Shown here one piece after another: positions 28,110 to 37,706 of a stretch of 39,605 nucleotides of DNA. The stretch is from Betaproteobacteria bacterium (GTDB lineage Bacteria; Pseudomonadota; Gammaproteobacteria; Burkholderiales; Gallionellaceae): NCBI GenBank assembly GCA_021413765.1, contig JAIOPT010000026.1, positions 1 through 39,605 on the forward strand, written 5' to 3'. The notes below the pieces were generated by a model. That model had not been told where the DNA came from and searched no databases. It saw nothing but the letters and a program-made list of their open reading frames with translations. Within the stretch, counting starts at the first letter, position 1, and every line of letters begins with the position of its first letter. A program made the position numbers and the translations under genes.

Positions 28110-28868
28110 ATGTCCATTACCTGTTTACAGGAAACAATCCACAACTATCTCCTCGCAGCTGCGAAAGCAGACGAATTTGAACGCTTGAAACCACATCTGG
28201 AGTTTATCCAGATGCCACTTGGCAGCATCCTCTACGAATCCGGCGATCGGTTGCAACATGTCTGGTTCCCTACGACTGCCGTCGTGTCTCTGCAATACAT
28301 CATGGAGGATGGCGCTTCAACTCAAATCGCGGGGGTAGGCAATGAAGGCGTACTGGGTGTTTCACTTTTCATGGGTGGCGCAGCTACGCCTAGCCGGGCA
28401 ATTGTGCAAACTGGCGGCTGCGGTTACCGCATAAAAGCCGGGGTAGTGCTGCAAGAATTCAATCGCGCTGAATCGCTGCATGGTTTATCACTGCTTTATA
28501 TTCAAGCACTGATCACACAAATGTCTCTGATAGCGGCATGTAATAGACACCATTCAATCGAACAGCAGCTTTGCCGCTGGCTGTTATTAACCCTCGATCA
28601 GCTGACCTCAAATGAGTTAATCATGACGCAGGAATTGATTGCCAGCATGCTTGGCGTGCGCCGCGAAGGCATCACAGAAGCCGCCGGAAATTTGAAAAAT
28701 GCTGGTTTTATCAACTATCGCCGCGGACACATTACAGTTCTTGATCGATCTGGGCTGGAAATGCTCTCTTGCGAGTGTTATCAGGTGATCAAGAAAGAAT
28801 TTAATTGCTTACTTTCAACATACTCAACCGCCAGATACGCACATTCTCAAGGGTGCAGAAAAAAATGA
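28110..28868 (+). CDS. Crp/Fnr-family transcriptional regulator
   Basis: The 252-residue protein has an N-terminal cyclic-nucleotide-binding-type beta-barrel (PLGSILYESGDRLQHVWFP at 36-54; GNEGVLGVSLFMGG at 78-91) and a long dimer helix. The winged helix is around 171-210 (MTQELIASMLGVRREGITEA, then LKNAGFINYRRGHI). The PSRAIVQ segment is in the position of the cAMP pocket, but the classical CRP pattern is not complete. The FNR Cys cluster is absent, so the signal is unknown. Proteins of this subgroup often begin with a variant of this N-terminus and act in stress responses. It has no strong Shine-Dalgarno and stands divergent from the BON lipoprotein gene. Confidence 0.9.
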   Translation: MSITCLQETIHNYLLAAAKADEFERLKPHLEFIQMPLGSILYESGDRLQHVWFPTTAVVSLQYIMEDGASTQIAGVGNEGVLGVSLFMGGAATPSRAIVQTGGCGYRIKAGVVLQEFNRAESLHGLSLLYIQALITQMSLIAACNRHHSIEQQLCRWLLLTLDQLTSNELIMTQELIASMLGVRREGITEAAGNLKNAGFINYRRGHITVLDRSGLEMLSCECYQVIKKEFNCLLSTYSTARYAHSQGCRKK

Positions 28869-29564
28869 AACCCACCTGCGTTATCTTTTATTCACCAGAA
28901 TTTAAATCCTTGAAGAGTTCTCAGCTACGCACTTGAGTGCTTTAACCGAATATGCACGAAGAAGGTGACAATGCGTAAGCGCTGTGCTCTGCGCTTATAT
29001 GCAAGTCTTACGATCATGACGGGAAGATTGAATCACCTGGTGAAGCGATGCAGTCCTTATGTGTGTAAACGCACAGACTATAGGTGTCACAAATGATATT
29101 TTGTCCATAATCAGCTTATTCCCTTCACTCAGAGTAGGGATGTAGGTTTGAAATGGAAAGTATGGATATGGCATTGTAGGTTATCAAGTGTGTGGACAAG
29201 AGCTAGCGGCGATATGCACATATTGATTCGTGATTGCGTGTAACTGGCAGGAGAGCATTTTCATAAGTTTTATTTGATCATGTTAAAATACTCAGTTAAA
29301 TGTTCAAATTTATTATTAATTGAAACAATAAGGAAACACCTTAAAGATTTTTAGTTAACAGCCGTTACAAATCATACTACAGGGCCGATCATCCAATTGA
29401 TTTACAGAACATCCGAATTCCGCCCTTATTGGCTATGACGATTCGTATTCTGGTTTTTTAGTCAACCATGCAGCCATAACGGCGTACATCGCAGAACGAG
29501 TTTGGGAATACAGAGAAATTTGTGTTGGTATTTGATGCTCAGTTTTTAAAGGTATTCTTAAATT
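28869..29564. other. 696-nt region without a confident gene
   Basis: No long frame on either strand. It contains one short frame with a good ribosome binding site (28971-29096, listed separately). An AT-rich stretch lies around 29270-29360. Another short open plus-strand frame at about 29405-29533 shows no recognisable similarity. It could include the promoter of the receiver-PAS gene, a small RNA or decayed sequence; the sequence does not decide. Confidence 0.5.
28971..29096 (+). CDS. Possible small basic protein, 41 residues
   Basis: ATG preceded by GAAGGTGAC, a good Shine-Dalgarno at normal spacing. The frame reads MRKRCALRLYASLTIMTGRL and ends CKRTDYRCHK-TGA. It is rich in Arg and Lys with four Cys (5, 27, 32, 39). 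I do not recognise it. With only 41 codons it may be chance, but the ribosome site is the best one in this gene-poor interval. Confidence 0.25.
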   Translation: MRKRCALRLYASLTIMTGRLNHLVKRCSPYVCKRTDYRCHK

Positions 29565-30398
29565 ATGCTTAGCAGGTCTGATATTCTTAACGCCAGCCTC
29601 CTGATCGTTGACGATCAGGAGGCTAATATACGTCTACTGGAGGAAATACTGCGTAGCGCTGGCTATACGCGCATTGCCTCGACGCAGAACCCTTATGAAG
29701 TCTGCGAGTTGTATCGCAAAAACCGCTATGACCTGATTCTGCTCGACCTGCAGATGCCCGGCATGGATGGCTTTCAGGTTCTGGAAGGCTTGAAAAAAAT
29801 CGAAACCGATGGCTACCTTCCAGTACTCGTGGTTACTGCCCAGCCGGATCACAAACTGCGCGCATTACAAGCCGGTGCAAAAGATTTCATCAGCAAGCCT
29901 TTTGATCTGACCGAAGTACAAACACGTATCCATAACATGCTGGAAGTGCGGCTTTTATACAAAAAAATTGAAAATGACAACAAGTTATTGGAGCAGACTG
30001 TGCAAGCACGAACTGCCGCACTGCGGGAAAGTGAAGCTCGTTTTCGCCGTCTGGTCGAGCTGTCGTCTGACTGGTATTGGGAGCAAGACGAAACTGGACA
30101 TTTCACCAAAGTTTACGGCCCAGTTCTTGAGATGCTCGGAATTGAAGTTGAAGACTTGCTTGGCGAACCCAGTGAAACTCCAGCAGCACATTGGGATAAT
30201 GATGAGCGGGCGGTACTAGTAGCGTACATAGCAGCCAGACGACCTTTCCTGGATTTCGTCTACAGACGACATAATCCAGATGGTTTGCTGCAATATTTTA
30301 TGATTAGCGGAGAACCCATGTTCGATTCATCCGGTCGCTTTACAGGTTACCGTGGAGTGGGCAAGGACATTACTGAAAGCATCCGCTCCGCCGCATAA
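29565..30398 (+). CDS. Response regulator with C-terminal PAS domain, no output domain
   Basis: Of 277 residues, 10-125 form a receiver domain with the acidic pair Asp16/Asp17, phospho-acceptor Asp61 in LILLDLQMPGMDG, Thr91 and Lys111 in ISKPF. A coiled linker (130-157, KKIENDNKLLEQTVQARTAA) leads to a PAS fold (158-270: SEARFRRLVELSSDWYWEQD, ending FTGYRGVGKDITE). The sequence stops a few residues after the PAS motif, where a histidine kinase, GGDEF or EAL domain normally follows. It is therefore either a single-domain signalling adaptor or the front of a truncated gene. No kinase gene lies beside it. Confidence 0.9.
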   Translation: MLSRSDILNASLLIVDDQEANIRLLEEILRSAGYTRIASTQNPYEVCELYRKNRYDLILLDLQMPGMDGFQVLEGLKKIETDGYLPVLVVTAQPDHKLRALQAGAKDFISKPFDLTEVQTRIHNMLEVRLLYKKIENDNKLLEQTVQARTAALRESEARFRRLVELSSDWYWEQDETGHFTKVYGPVLEMLGIEVEDLLGEPSETPAAHWDNDERAVLVAYIAARRPFLDFVYRRHNPDGLLQYFMISGEPMFDSSGRFTGYRGVGKDITESIRSAA

Positions 30399-30694
30399 TA
30401 GTCAGACACCCGCCATCATTGCGGTGAACGCGACTATTGGGTATTCATTTTTATCAGGCGATTCGAGCTTCCAATCTTCGTAGTTAGCCAATTTATGGAC
30501 AATACCAAGAAGTCTGGTATTAATTACATGAAATGGCTTCATGACTCCAGAGCTGCTTACAAACCTTCATCTTTAACCTCGGCAACCATTCTCTCCGGCA
30601 CGTTTTTCTGAGCGATATCAACAGGTAGAAATCTTTTAGTTTCTCACTCTGGTGACGATGGTAAAATTTCAACTGTAACCGTCATCTCACCACC
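30399..30694. other. Intergenic region with inverted repeats and a possible minus-strand relic
   Basis: Two adjacent small inverted repeats are visible: AATACCA-7-TGGTATT at 30501-30521 and CATGAA-5-TTCATG at 30527-30543. Right after them the minus strand 30643-30557 is an open 28-codon frame (ETKRFLPVDIAQKNVPERMV, then AEVKDEGL, stop). It looks like a protein C-terminus but has no start or body. No intact gene is visible. The promoter of dnaE should lie near the right end. Confidence 0.45.
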
Positions 30695-33600
30695 ATGCCC
30701 CAACCCTCTTTCATCCATCTGCGTCTGCACAGCGAATACTCCATAGTCGATGGCATTGTGCGCATTCCCGAGGCGATTGCTGCCGCCAAGCAGGATGTCA
30801 TGCCCGCGCTGGCGCTTACCGACCTCAATAATGTATTCGGCCTAATCAAGTTCTATCAGGCAGCGCGTGCAGCCGGGATCAAGCCCATCATCGGCTGTGA
30901 TGTGTTCATCAGCAATCCAGCCGAGCGCGACAAGCCTTCCCGTCTGTTATTGTTATGCCAGTCCAATGTTGGCTACCTACGCTTGTGTGATTTGGTGACG
31001 CGCGCCTACCTGGAAAGGCAAAACAGCGGTCGCATCGAGATACACAAACAATGGTTTCGCGACGGTACAGATGGGCTACTCGCATTATCCGGTGCGCATC
31101 TCGGTGAGGTCGGCACAGCGCTGCTAAATGGCAATCGAACAACGGCACGTCAGCTGGCGCTAGAGTGGGCGGAGCTATTCCCCAGTCGATATTACTTGGA
31201 AGTACAGCGTACCGGCATGGCGCGCGAAGAGCTGCATGTGCGTGAAACGGTCGGACTGGCCGTAGAGCTGGCATTACCAGTGGTAGCCACACATCCGATT
31301 CAATTTCTAAGCCAGGAAGCCTACAAAGCGCACGAAGCGCGCGTGTGCATCGCCGAAGGATATGTGCTGAACGACAAACGGCGCGTGCGCCAATTTACCA
31401 CGCAGCAGTATTTCAAAACCCAAGCCGAGATGCTGACGCTGTTCGCCGATTTTCCTGAAGCATTGCAAAACAGCGTGGAGATCGCCAAGCGTTGTAATCT
31501 GACCTTGCAACTGGGTAAGCCCTATTTGCCGGATTTTCCCACCCCGAACGGCGAAAGCCTGGATGATTTTCTTCGTACGGAATCCGAACGTGGTTTGCAT
31601 CAACGCATGCTGCAGTTGTATCCGGATGAAACTGTGCGCGCCGCGAAGATGCAGGAATACACCGCACGCCTGGCGTTCGAGATTGAGACCATTATAAAAA
31701 TGGGTTTCTCCGGTTACTTTCTAATCGTGGCAGATTTCATCCGCTGGGCCAAGCTCAATGACGTGCCGGTCGGCCCCGGCCGCGGCTCTGGCGCAGGCTC
31801 ACTGGTGGCTTACAGTCTCGGCATCACCGACCTTGACCCGTTACGCTATGCCCTGTTGTTTGAACGATTCCTGAATCCAGAACGCGTCTCCATGCCCGAC
31901 TTCGACGTTGATTTCTGCCAGGATGGGCGCGAGCGCGTTATCGACTATGTAAAGCAAAAATACGGCGCGGCGAGCGTGTCTCAGATTGCCACCTTTGGCA
32001 CCATGGCGTCCAAAGCGGTGATCCGCGATGTCGGGCGCGTGCTGGATTTTCCTTATGGCCTATGCGATCGCCTGTCCAAGCTCGTTCCGCTGGAAGGCGT
32101 CAAACCGGTGTCACTGAAAAAAGCGCGTGAACTGGAGCCTGAATTCAACGCAATCATCAGCAGCGAAGAAGGCGTGGAAGAGTTGCTTGAACTGGGTGCG
32201 CGGCTGGAAGATTTAACGCGCAATGTCGGCATGCACGCGGGCGGGGTACTGATCGCACCGGGCAAGCTGACCGACTTTTGTCCGCTTTATTACGCCGAGG
32301 GCAGCGACAAGGGGATCAGTCAGTTTGACAAAGACGATGTGGAAAAGATCGGCTTGGTGAAATTCGACTTTTTGGGGTTGCGCACGCTCACCATCATTGA
32401 TTGGGCGGTGAAATATGTAAACAAGATGCCGGCGGGCCTAGGTTTTTCCATTGAAAATCGCTTCTCCATTGAAAATCTTCCGCTGGAAGACAAGCCGACT
32501 TACGCTCTGCTCAAGGCGGCCAATACCACCGCGATATTCCAGCTTGAATCCCCCGGTATGAAAAAGCTGATTATCAAGCTGCAACCGGACACCTTTGAAG
32601 ACATCGTGGCGCTGGTTGCATTATATCGTCCGGGTCCGCTCGAATCAGGCATGGTAGAGGACTTCATCAACCGCAAGCATGGCCGTTCCAAAGCTGATTA
32701 TTTTCATCCCGAACTGGAAATTTCGCTCAAGCCGACTTACGGTGTGATCGTGTACCAAGAGCAAGTGATGCAGATCGCGCAGATCATCGGCGGATATTCG
32801 CTGGGAGCGGCAGACTTATTGCGCCGCGCGATGGGGAAAAAAAATGCTGAGGAGATGGCGCTGCAACGCAGCATCTTCGTGGACGGCGCTGTAGCGCGCA
32901 CTATCAACAACCGACTGGCAGAGCAACTGTTCGACCTGATGGAAAAATTCGCTGGGTACGGCTTCAACAAATCACATTCTGCTGCCTACGCGTTGGTGTC
33001 CTATCAGACCGCCTATCTAAAGGCGCATTACCCGGCGGCATTCATGGCCGCCACACTGTCATCGGATATGGATAACACCGACAAAGTGCATATTTTCTAT
33101 CTCGATACCCTGGCACAGGGAATATGCATTTTGCCGCCGGATATTAATTCTTCTGTAAACCGCTTTATGCCGGTGGACGAAAAAACGATTGCATATGGAT
33201 TGGAAGCTATTAAAGGTACCGGTAAAGCTGCGATAGATAGCATTGAAGATGCACGCAATCTCGGTGGGCCATTCCGCGACCTGTTCGACTTTTGCCATCG
33301 CGTAGATAAGCGCGTGGTGAACCGTCGCGCCACTGAAGCGCTGATCCGCAGTGGCGCATTCGATAAAATTTCGGATCATCGCCATCAATTGCTGGCATCG
33401 CTCGAGGTCGCACTGTGCAGTGCGGAGCAGCAAGCACGATCAGTCAATCAAAATAGCCTATTCGAAGACGATGCCAGTGTGGCGATGCCGGTGCAAATGA
33501 AGAACGTCCCACGCTGGACATTACGCGAGCAATTGCAACACGAAAAAACCAGCCTGGGTTTTTATCTCAGCGGCCATCCTTATCAAGAATATGCCAACGA

Positions 33601-34180
33601 ACTGGAAAATTTCGTCAAGACACGCCTGGCCGATATCACGCTGCAAGCGCTGCCGCAAAACGGCAACAACAAACGCGGTGGAGTGCCGGTAGTATTGGCT
33701 GGCATAGTCTCTGCTGTGCGAATACAGCAGACGCGACGTGGACGCATGGCGATTGTCACACTGGACGATGGCAGCGCACAGTTGGAAATGATGGTATTCA
33801 ACGAAGTATTCGAGGCCAATCGCCCGTGGATACGTGAAGATGAATTGCTGGTGGTGCGCGGCAAAGCCAGTCTCGACGAGTATTCCGGCAATATGCGCGT
33901 TAATGGTGAAGAGTTATTCGATTTCGCCTCGGCACGTTCCACTTTCGCGAAGCGCCTGGAGCTTACTGTTTCGTCTGACGCACGCATTAGCGTGACAGAA
34001 TTAAAAGAACTACTTAAACCCTACGAGGGTAAATGCATGGTGCTAGTGTGCTACCGTAATACAAGCGGGAGCGCAAACTTAAAACTAAGCGAATCTTGGT
34101 GCGTCACACTGAGCAATGACCTAATAAGCGGATTAAAGAAACGGCTGGGCGAACAGAATGTTCATATCGCTTATTCTTGA
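30695..34180 (+). CDS. dnaE: DNA polymerase III subunit alpha
   Basis: The 1,161-residue replicative polymerase has the usual DnaE1 length and order. The N-terminal PHP domain starts FIHLRLHSEYSIVDGIV. The polymerase core has GPGRGSGAGSLVAYSLGITD, the catalytic-Asp motif PDFDVDFC at 401-408, LYRPGPLESGMVEDFI and KKNAEEMA. The FNKSHSAAYALVSYQTAYLK segment and the helix-hairpin-helix region follow. The C-terminal OB fold has GRMAIVTLDDGSAQLEMMVF, and a short tail ends the protein. The start is the ATG of MPQPSFIHL, matching the family. It is convergent with metG, with only 157 nt between them. Confidence 0.97.
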   Translation: MPQPSFIHLRLHSEYSIVDGIVRIPEAIAAAKQDVMPALALTDLNNVFGLIKFYQAARAAGIKPIIGCDVFISNPAERDKPSRLLLLCQSNVGYLRLCDLVTRAYLERQNSGRIEIHKQWFRDGTDGLLALSGAHLGEVGTALLNGNRTTARQLALEWAELFPSRYYLEVQRTGMAREELHVRETVGLAVELALPVVATHPIQFLSQEAYKAHEARVCIAEGYVLNDKRRVRQFTTQQYFKTQAEMLTLFADFPEALQNSVEIAKRCNLTLQLGKPYLPDFPTPNGESLDDFLRTESERGLHQRMLQLYPDETVRAAKMQEYTARLAFEIETIIKMGFSGYFLIVADFIRWAKLNDVPVGPGRGSGAGSLVAYSLGITDLDPLRYALLFERFLNPERVSMPDFDVDFCQDGRERVIDYVKQKYGAASVSQIATFGTMASKAVIRDVGRVLDFPYGLCDRLSKLVPLEGVKPVSLKKARELEPEFNAIISSEEGVEELLELGARLEDLTRNVGMHAGGVLIAPGKLTDFCPLYYAEGSDKGISQFDKDDVEKIGLVKFDFLGLRTLTIIDWAVKYVNKMPAGLGFSIENRFSIENLPLEDKPTYALLKAANTTAIFQLESPGMKKLIIKLQPDTFEDIVALVALYRPGPLESGMVEDFINRKHGRSKADYFHPELEISLKPTYGVIVYQEQVMQIAQIIGGYSLGAADLLRRAMGKKNAEEMALQRSIFVDGAVARTINNRLAEQLFDLMEKFAGYGFNKSHSAAYALVSYQTAYLKAHYPAAFMAATLSSDMDNTDKVHIFYLDTLAQGICILPPDINSSVNRFMPVDEKTIAYGLEAIKGTGKAAIDSIEDARNLGGPFRDLFDFCHRVDKRVVNRRATEALIRSGAFDKISDHRHQLLASLEVALCSAEQQARSVNQNSLFEDDASVAMPVQMKNVPRWTLREQLQHEKTSLGFYLSGHPYQEYANELENFVKTRLADITLQALPQNGNNKRGGVPVVLAGIVSAVRIQQTRRGRMAIVTLDDGSAQLEMMVFNEVFEANRPWIREDELLVVRGKASLDEYSGNMRVNGEELFDFASARSTFAKRLELTVSSDARISVTELKELLKPYEGKCMVLVCYRNTSGSANLKLSESWCVTLSNDLISGLKKRLGEQNVHIAYS

Positions 34181-34337
34181 GCAAATTTTTCTCTTCCAAT
34201 AATTTATTAGCACGGCGTAATGCGCTGTCCAGATCAACCGTTACATTGTCGCTTCCCATCTCATCAAAAATCCCGCTTGATGCACCCTGAAACAGGGTTG
34301 TGTGTGGGCGCGGCACAAGATGAGATACTGGAGCGGA

Positions 34338-36412
34338 CTACTTAATCCTCATGCCAGGCTGTGCGCCATCGTCCGGACTAAGGATGAATAAGCCGGGCGC
34401 ATCGCCAGAAGCCGCCAGCACCATACCTTCCGATAGACCGAATTTCATCTTGCGTGGCGCGAGATTGGCGACCATCACGGTCATGCGCCCTTTCAATTTT
34501 TCCGGATCGTAAGCCGATTTAATACCCGCGAATACGGTACGCGGTTGTGCTTCACCGATATCCAACGTCAGTTTCAGCAGCTTCTCCGCACCTTCCACAT
34601 GCTCAGCGCTGACGATTTTCGCCACGCGCAAATCCACTTTGCTGAAGTCGTCGATGCTGATGGTCTCGGCGATGGGTGCAATGGCGTGTTGCTGCGCCTC
34701 GGCGTGGCGCGCTGGTGAATGACTGTCTGTTGCAGGTTCCAGAGTTTGTTTGTTGGCTTCTATCATGGCTTCGATAAGTTTAGGATCAATACGGGTCATC
34801 AAGTGTTGGTAGGGATTGATTTTGGTGGTCAATGTAATTGCATCGTCCCAAATAAATTTTCTCGGCAGCCCAAAAAAATATTTGGCGACTCGTTCGGAAA
34901 GAACGGGAAGTATCGGCGCCAGTAAAACTGAAATCACCTTGAATTCATGCAAGATCAAAGAGCAACGCTGCTGCAATTCGTTTCGCTTACCTGAATCTTT
35001 GGCAAGAAGCCATGGCTTTACGTCGTTGAATGCTTCATTCAACTGATCAGCACGTTCCATGATGCGCCGGATTACTTGAGAATATTCCCGTGCTTCATAA
35101 AGCTTGGCAACCTCATCGCGGAGGTTTGCATCGAACGTTTTAAATTCCGCAAGATCATCGAATCCTGTGTATTTTATGTCGCCGTTAAAGTGTTCTGTAA
35201 TAAATCCAGCGGCGCGACTCGCGATGTTGATGTACTTGCCGATTAGGTCACTGTTTACTTTTGCTATGAAGTCTTCAAGGTTCAGGTCGAGGTCCTGCAT
35301 CGTGCCATTGATCTTGGCCGCGTAGTAGTAGCGCAAATATTCCGGGTTGAGTCCCTGCTTGAGGTAGCTGTCGGCAGTGATAAACGTGCCACGCGACTTG
35401 CTCATTTTCTCACCGTTGACGGTGAGGAAGCCGTGCGCGAATAGTTTGGTCGGGGTGCGGAAACCTGCGTGTTGCAGCATCGCGGGCCAAAACAAGGCGT
35501 GAAAGTAGAGGATGTCCTTGCCGATGAAGTGGTACAGCTCGGCATCGGAACCTTGTTTCCAGTAGTCATCAAAGTTGATGTTATTGGCGTTGCAGAACTG
35601 CTTGAAGCTGCCCATATAACCTACCGGCGCATCTAGCCACACGTAGAAATATTTGCCCGGTGCATCGGGTATCTCGAAACCGAAATAGGGCGCGTCGCGC
35701 GAGATGTCCCAGTCTGATAATTTGTTTTCGCTTTCGCTGCCCAGCCATTCCTGCATCTTGTTCGAGGCTTCCGACTGCAGCGTATCGCTACGCGTCCACT
35801 TGCGCAGGAATTCCTGGCAACGCAGATCGGAGAGTTTGAAGAAGTAATGGTCGGAGTTACGCCGCTCGGGTTGCGCACCGGATACGGCGGAGTAGGGGTT
35901 GATCAGTTCGGTGGGCGCGTAGGTGGTGCCGCAAGCTTCGCAGTTGTCGCCGTATTGATCCTTGGCGTGGCACTTCGGACATTCGCCCTTGATGAAACGA
36001 TCGGGCAGGAACATGCTCTTGACGGGGTCATAGAACTGCTCGACTGAACGCACTTCAATTAAGCCAGCGGCTTTAAGTTTGCGATAAATCGCCTGTGCGA
36101 ATTCCTTGGTCTGGTCTCGGCGCTGTTAGTGCTGCCGTAGTGGTCAAACTCGACATGGAATCCGTCGAAGTCTGCCTTGTGCTCATGCCACACGCGATCT
36201 ATCAATTGTTCCGGGGTGATACCTTCCTTTTCAGCGCGCAACATAATGGGCGTGCCGTGAGTATCGTCAGCACAAACGTAATGACAGGTGTTGCCCTGCA
36301 TTTTTTGGAAGCGCACCCATATGTCAGTCTGAATGTATTCGACCAAATGACCTAAGTGAATACTGCCATTGGCATAAGGCAATGCGGACGTAACCAGTAT
36401 CTTGCGCGGCAT
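34338..36412 (-). pseudogene. metG: Methionyl-tRNA synthetase, interrupted by one frameshift
   Basis: MetG charges tRNA-Met. The gene is split into frames 36412-36059 ([20 protein letters not shown], with HLGH at 19-22) and about 36115-34338 (zinc-knuckle [24 protein letters not shown] in [12 protein letters not shown]-terminal tRNA-binding domain [20 protein letters not shown]). Frame is lost after STNSAET. On the plus strand GGTCT is repeated at 36108-36117, and removing one copy restores [20 protein letters not shown] and a full product of about 689 residues. The gene is normally essential and single copy, so the duplication is either an assembly or sequencing artefact or a real lesion with a second copy elsewhere. 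metG divergent from apbC is conserved in betaproteobacteria. A start at 36451 is possible but less likely. Confidence 0.93.
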
Positions 36413-36526
36413 AAATGGAAAACCCCTTGTAAAGGGCCGTAATTGTAGCAAAATTGAACTATAGGCGTGGCGGGGAATCTTGGGTAGAATGCTTGCCCCC
36501 TATCGTTTTAATTGCAGGAGCAGCAC

Positions 36527-37621
36527 ATGAGTTTTACCGATGCAGACGTACAGGCCGCACTGACAAAGTTGATTGACCCCAACACTAAAAAAGATTTTGT
36601 AGCGGGCAAGTCGGTAAAAAATATAAAGATCAGCGGTGATAATTTATCGCTCGACATTCTGCTTGGCTACCCTGCGAAAAGCGTGTGGGACGAGATACGG
36701 TTGATGGTGGAAAATCACCTACGTAGCGCTTTACCAAGTATCAACACTCTTGCAGTGAATGTAAGCAGTAAGGTAGTGCCCCATGCTGTGCAGCGCGGTG
36801 TAAAGCTGGTTGATGGGGTAAAGAATATTATTGCGGTGGCTAGTGGCAAAGGCGGTGTGGGTAAATCCACTACGGCGGTTAATCTGGCGCTGGCCCTGGC
36901 TGCAGAAGGTGCCCGCGTAGGGATTCTGGATGCGGATATTTATGGCCCTTCCCTGCCCACCATGATGGGCATCAAAGGCGAGCCCGTATCGCGTGATGGC
37001 AAGTCGGTCGAGCCAATGCAGGGACATGGGCTGCAGGTCATGTCCATCGGCTTCATGATTCAAGGCGAGGATGTGCCTATGGTCTGGCGCGGCCCGATGG
37101 TTACTCAGGCGCTGGATCAATTGTTGAATCAGACGCGCTGGGATGAGCTGGACTATCTGGTGGTGGACATGCCGCCCGGCACTGGCGATATCCAATTGAC
37201 TCTGTCGCAAAAAGTACCGGTGACCGGGGCGATCATTGTGACCACTCCACAGGACATTGCACTGATGGATGCGCGCAAGGGGCTCAAAATGTTCGAGAAG
37301 GTGAGCATTAAAATATTGGGTATCGTGGAAAACATGAGCACGCACATCTGCTCGAACTGTGGCCATGAGGAACATATCTTCGGGAGCGGTGGAGCCGAAA
37401 AGATGTGTAATGACTACAATGTAGAGTTTCTCGGCTCATTGCCTTTGGACATCCGCATCCGCGAGCAGGCTGATTCCGGCAAACCCACCGTAGTGACCGA
37501 CCCAGACGGTGTAATTGCCAAGGAGTACAAACAGATTGCGCGGCGTCTGGCGGTAAAAATTGCTGACATGGCGCAAGACTATAGCGCGGCATTTCCTAAA
37601 ATTGTGATGCAAAAGACATAA
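36527..37621 (+). CDS. apbC: Iron-sulfur cluster carrier protein ApbC (Mrp/NBP35 family)
   Basis: The 364-residue P-loop ATPase carries and delivers [4Fe-4S] clusters. An N-terminal MIP18-like domain ([20 protein letters not shown]) comes first. The deviant Walker [11 protein letters not shown] is at 106-115, with [14 protein letters not shown] and [15 protein letters not shown] after it. The cluster-binding Cys275 and Cys278 lie in [17 protein letters not shown] chose the ATG at 36527 because GGAG sits 7 nt upstream; five codons earlier another in-frame start exists but lacks support. It is divergent from metG across about 114 nt, so the two share a promoter region, and dcd lies downstream. 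Confidence 0.96.
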   Translation: MSFTDADVQAALTKLIDPNTKKDFVAGKSVKNIKISGDNLSLDILLGYPAKSVWDEIRLMVENHLRSALPSINTLAVNVSSKVVPHAVQRGVKLVDGVKNIIAVASGKGGVGKSTTAVNLALALAAEGARVGILDADIYGPSLPTMMGIKGEPVSRDGKSVEPMQGHGLQVMSIGFMIQGEDVPMVWRGPMVTQALDQLLNQTRWDELDYLVVDMPPGTGDIQLTLSQKVPVTGAIIVTTPQDIALMDARKGLKMFEKVSIKILGIVENMSTHICSNCGHEEHIFGSGGAEKMCNDYNVEFLGSLPLDIRIREQADSGKPTVVTDPDGVIAKEYKQIARRLAVKIADMAQDYSAAFPKIVMQKT

Positions 37622-37706
37622 CGAGAAAACACAAAATTTAAAGTGTCATGAAGCATTAATATTTTCATTCTTTTCCCTTGAACATAACTACTGTATCGAA
37701 CTAACC

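Noticed and set aside
28110-28868. FNR-type oxygen sensor
   Set aside because: The N-terminal cysteine cluster for an iron-sulfur centre is missing.
29405-29533. Short open plus-strand frame (containing NSALIGYDDSYSGFLVNHAA)
   Set aside because: No start with ribosome site and no similarity I can name; kept only as a remark on the gene-poor gap.
36731-37375. 214-residue minus-strand frame opposite apbC
   Set aside because: Antisense to a gene with complete family motifs; no ribosome site or recognisable domain.
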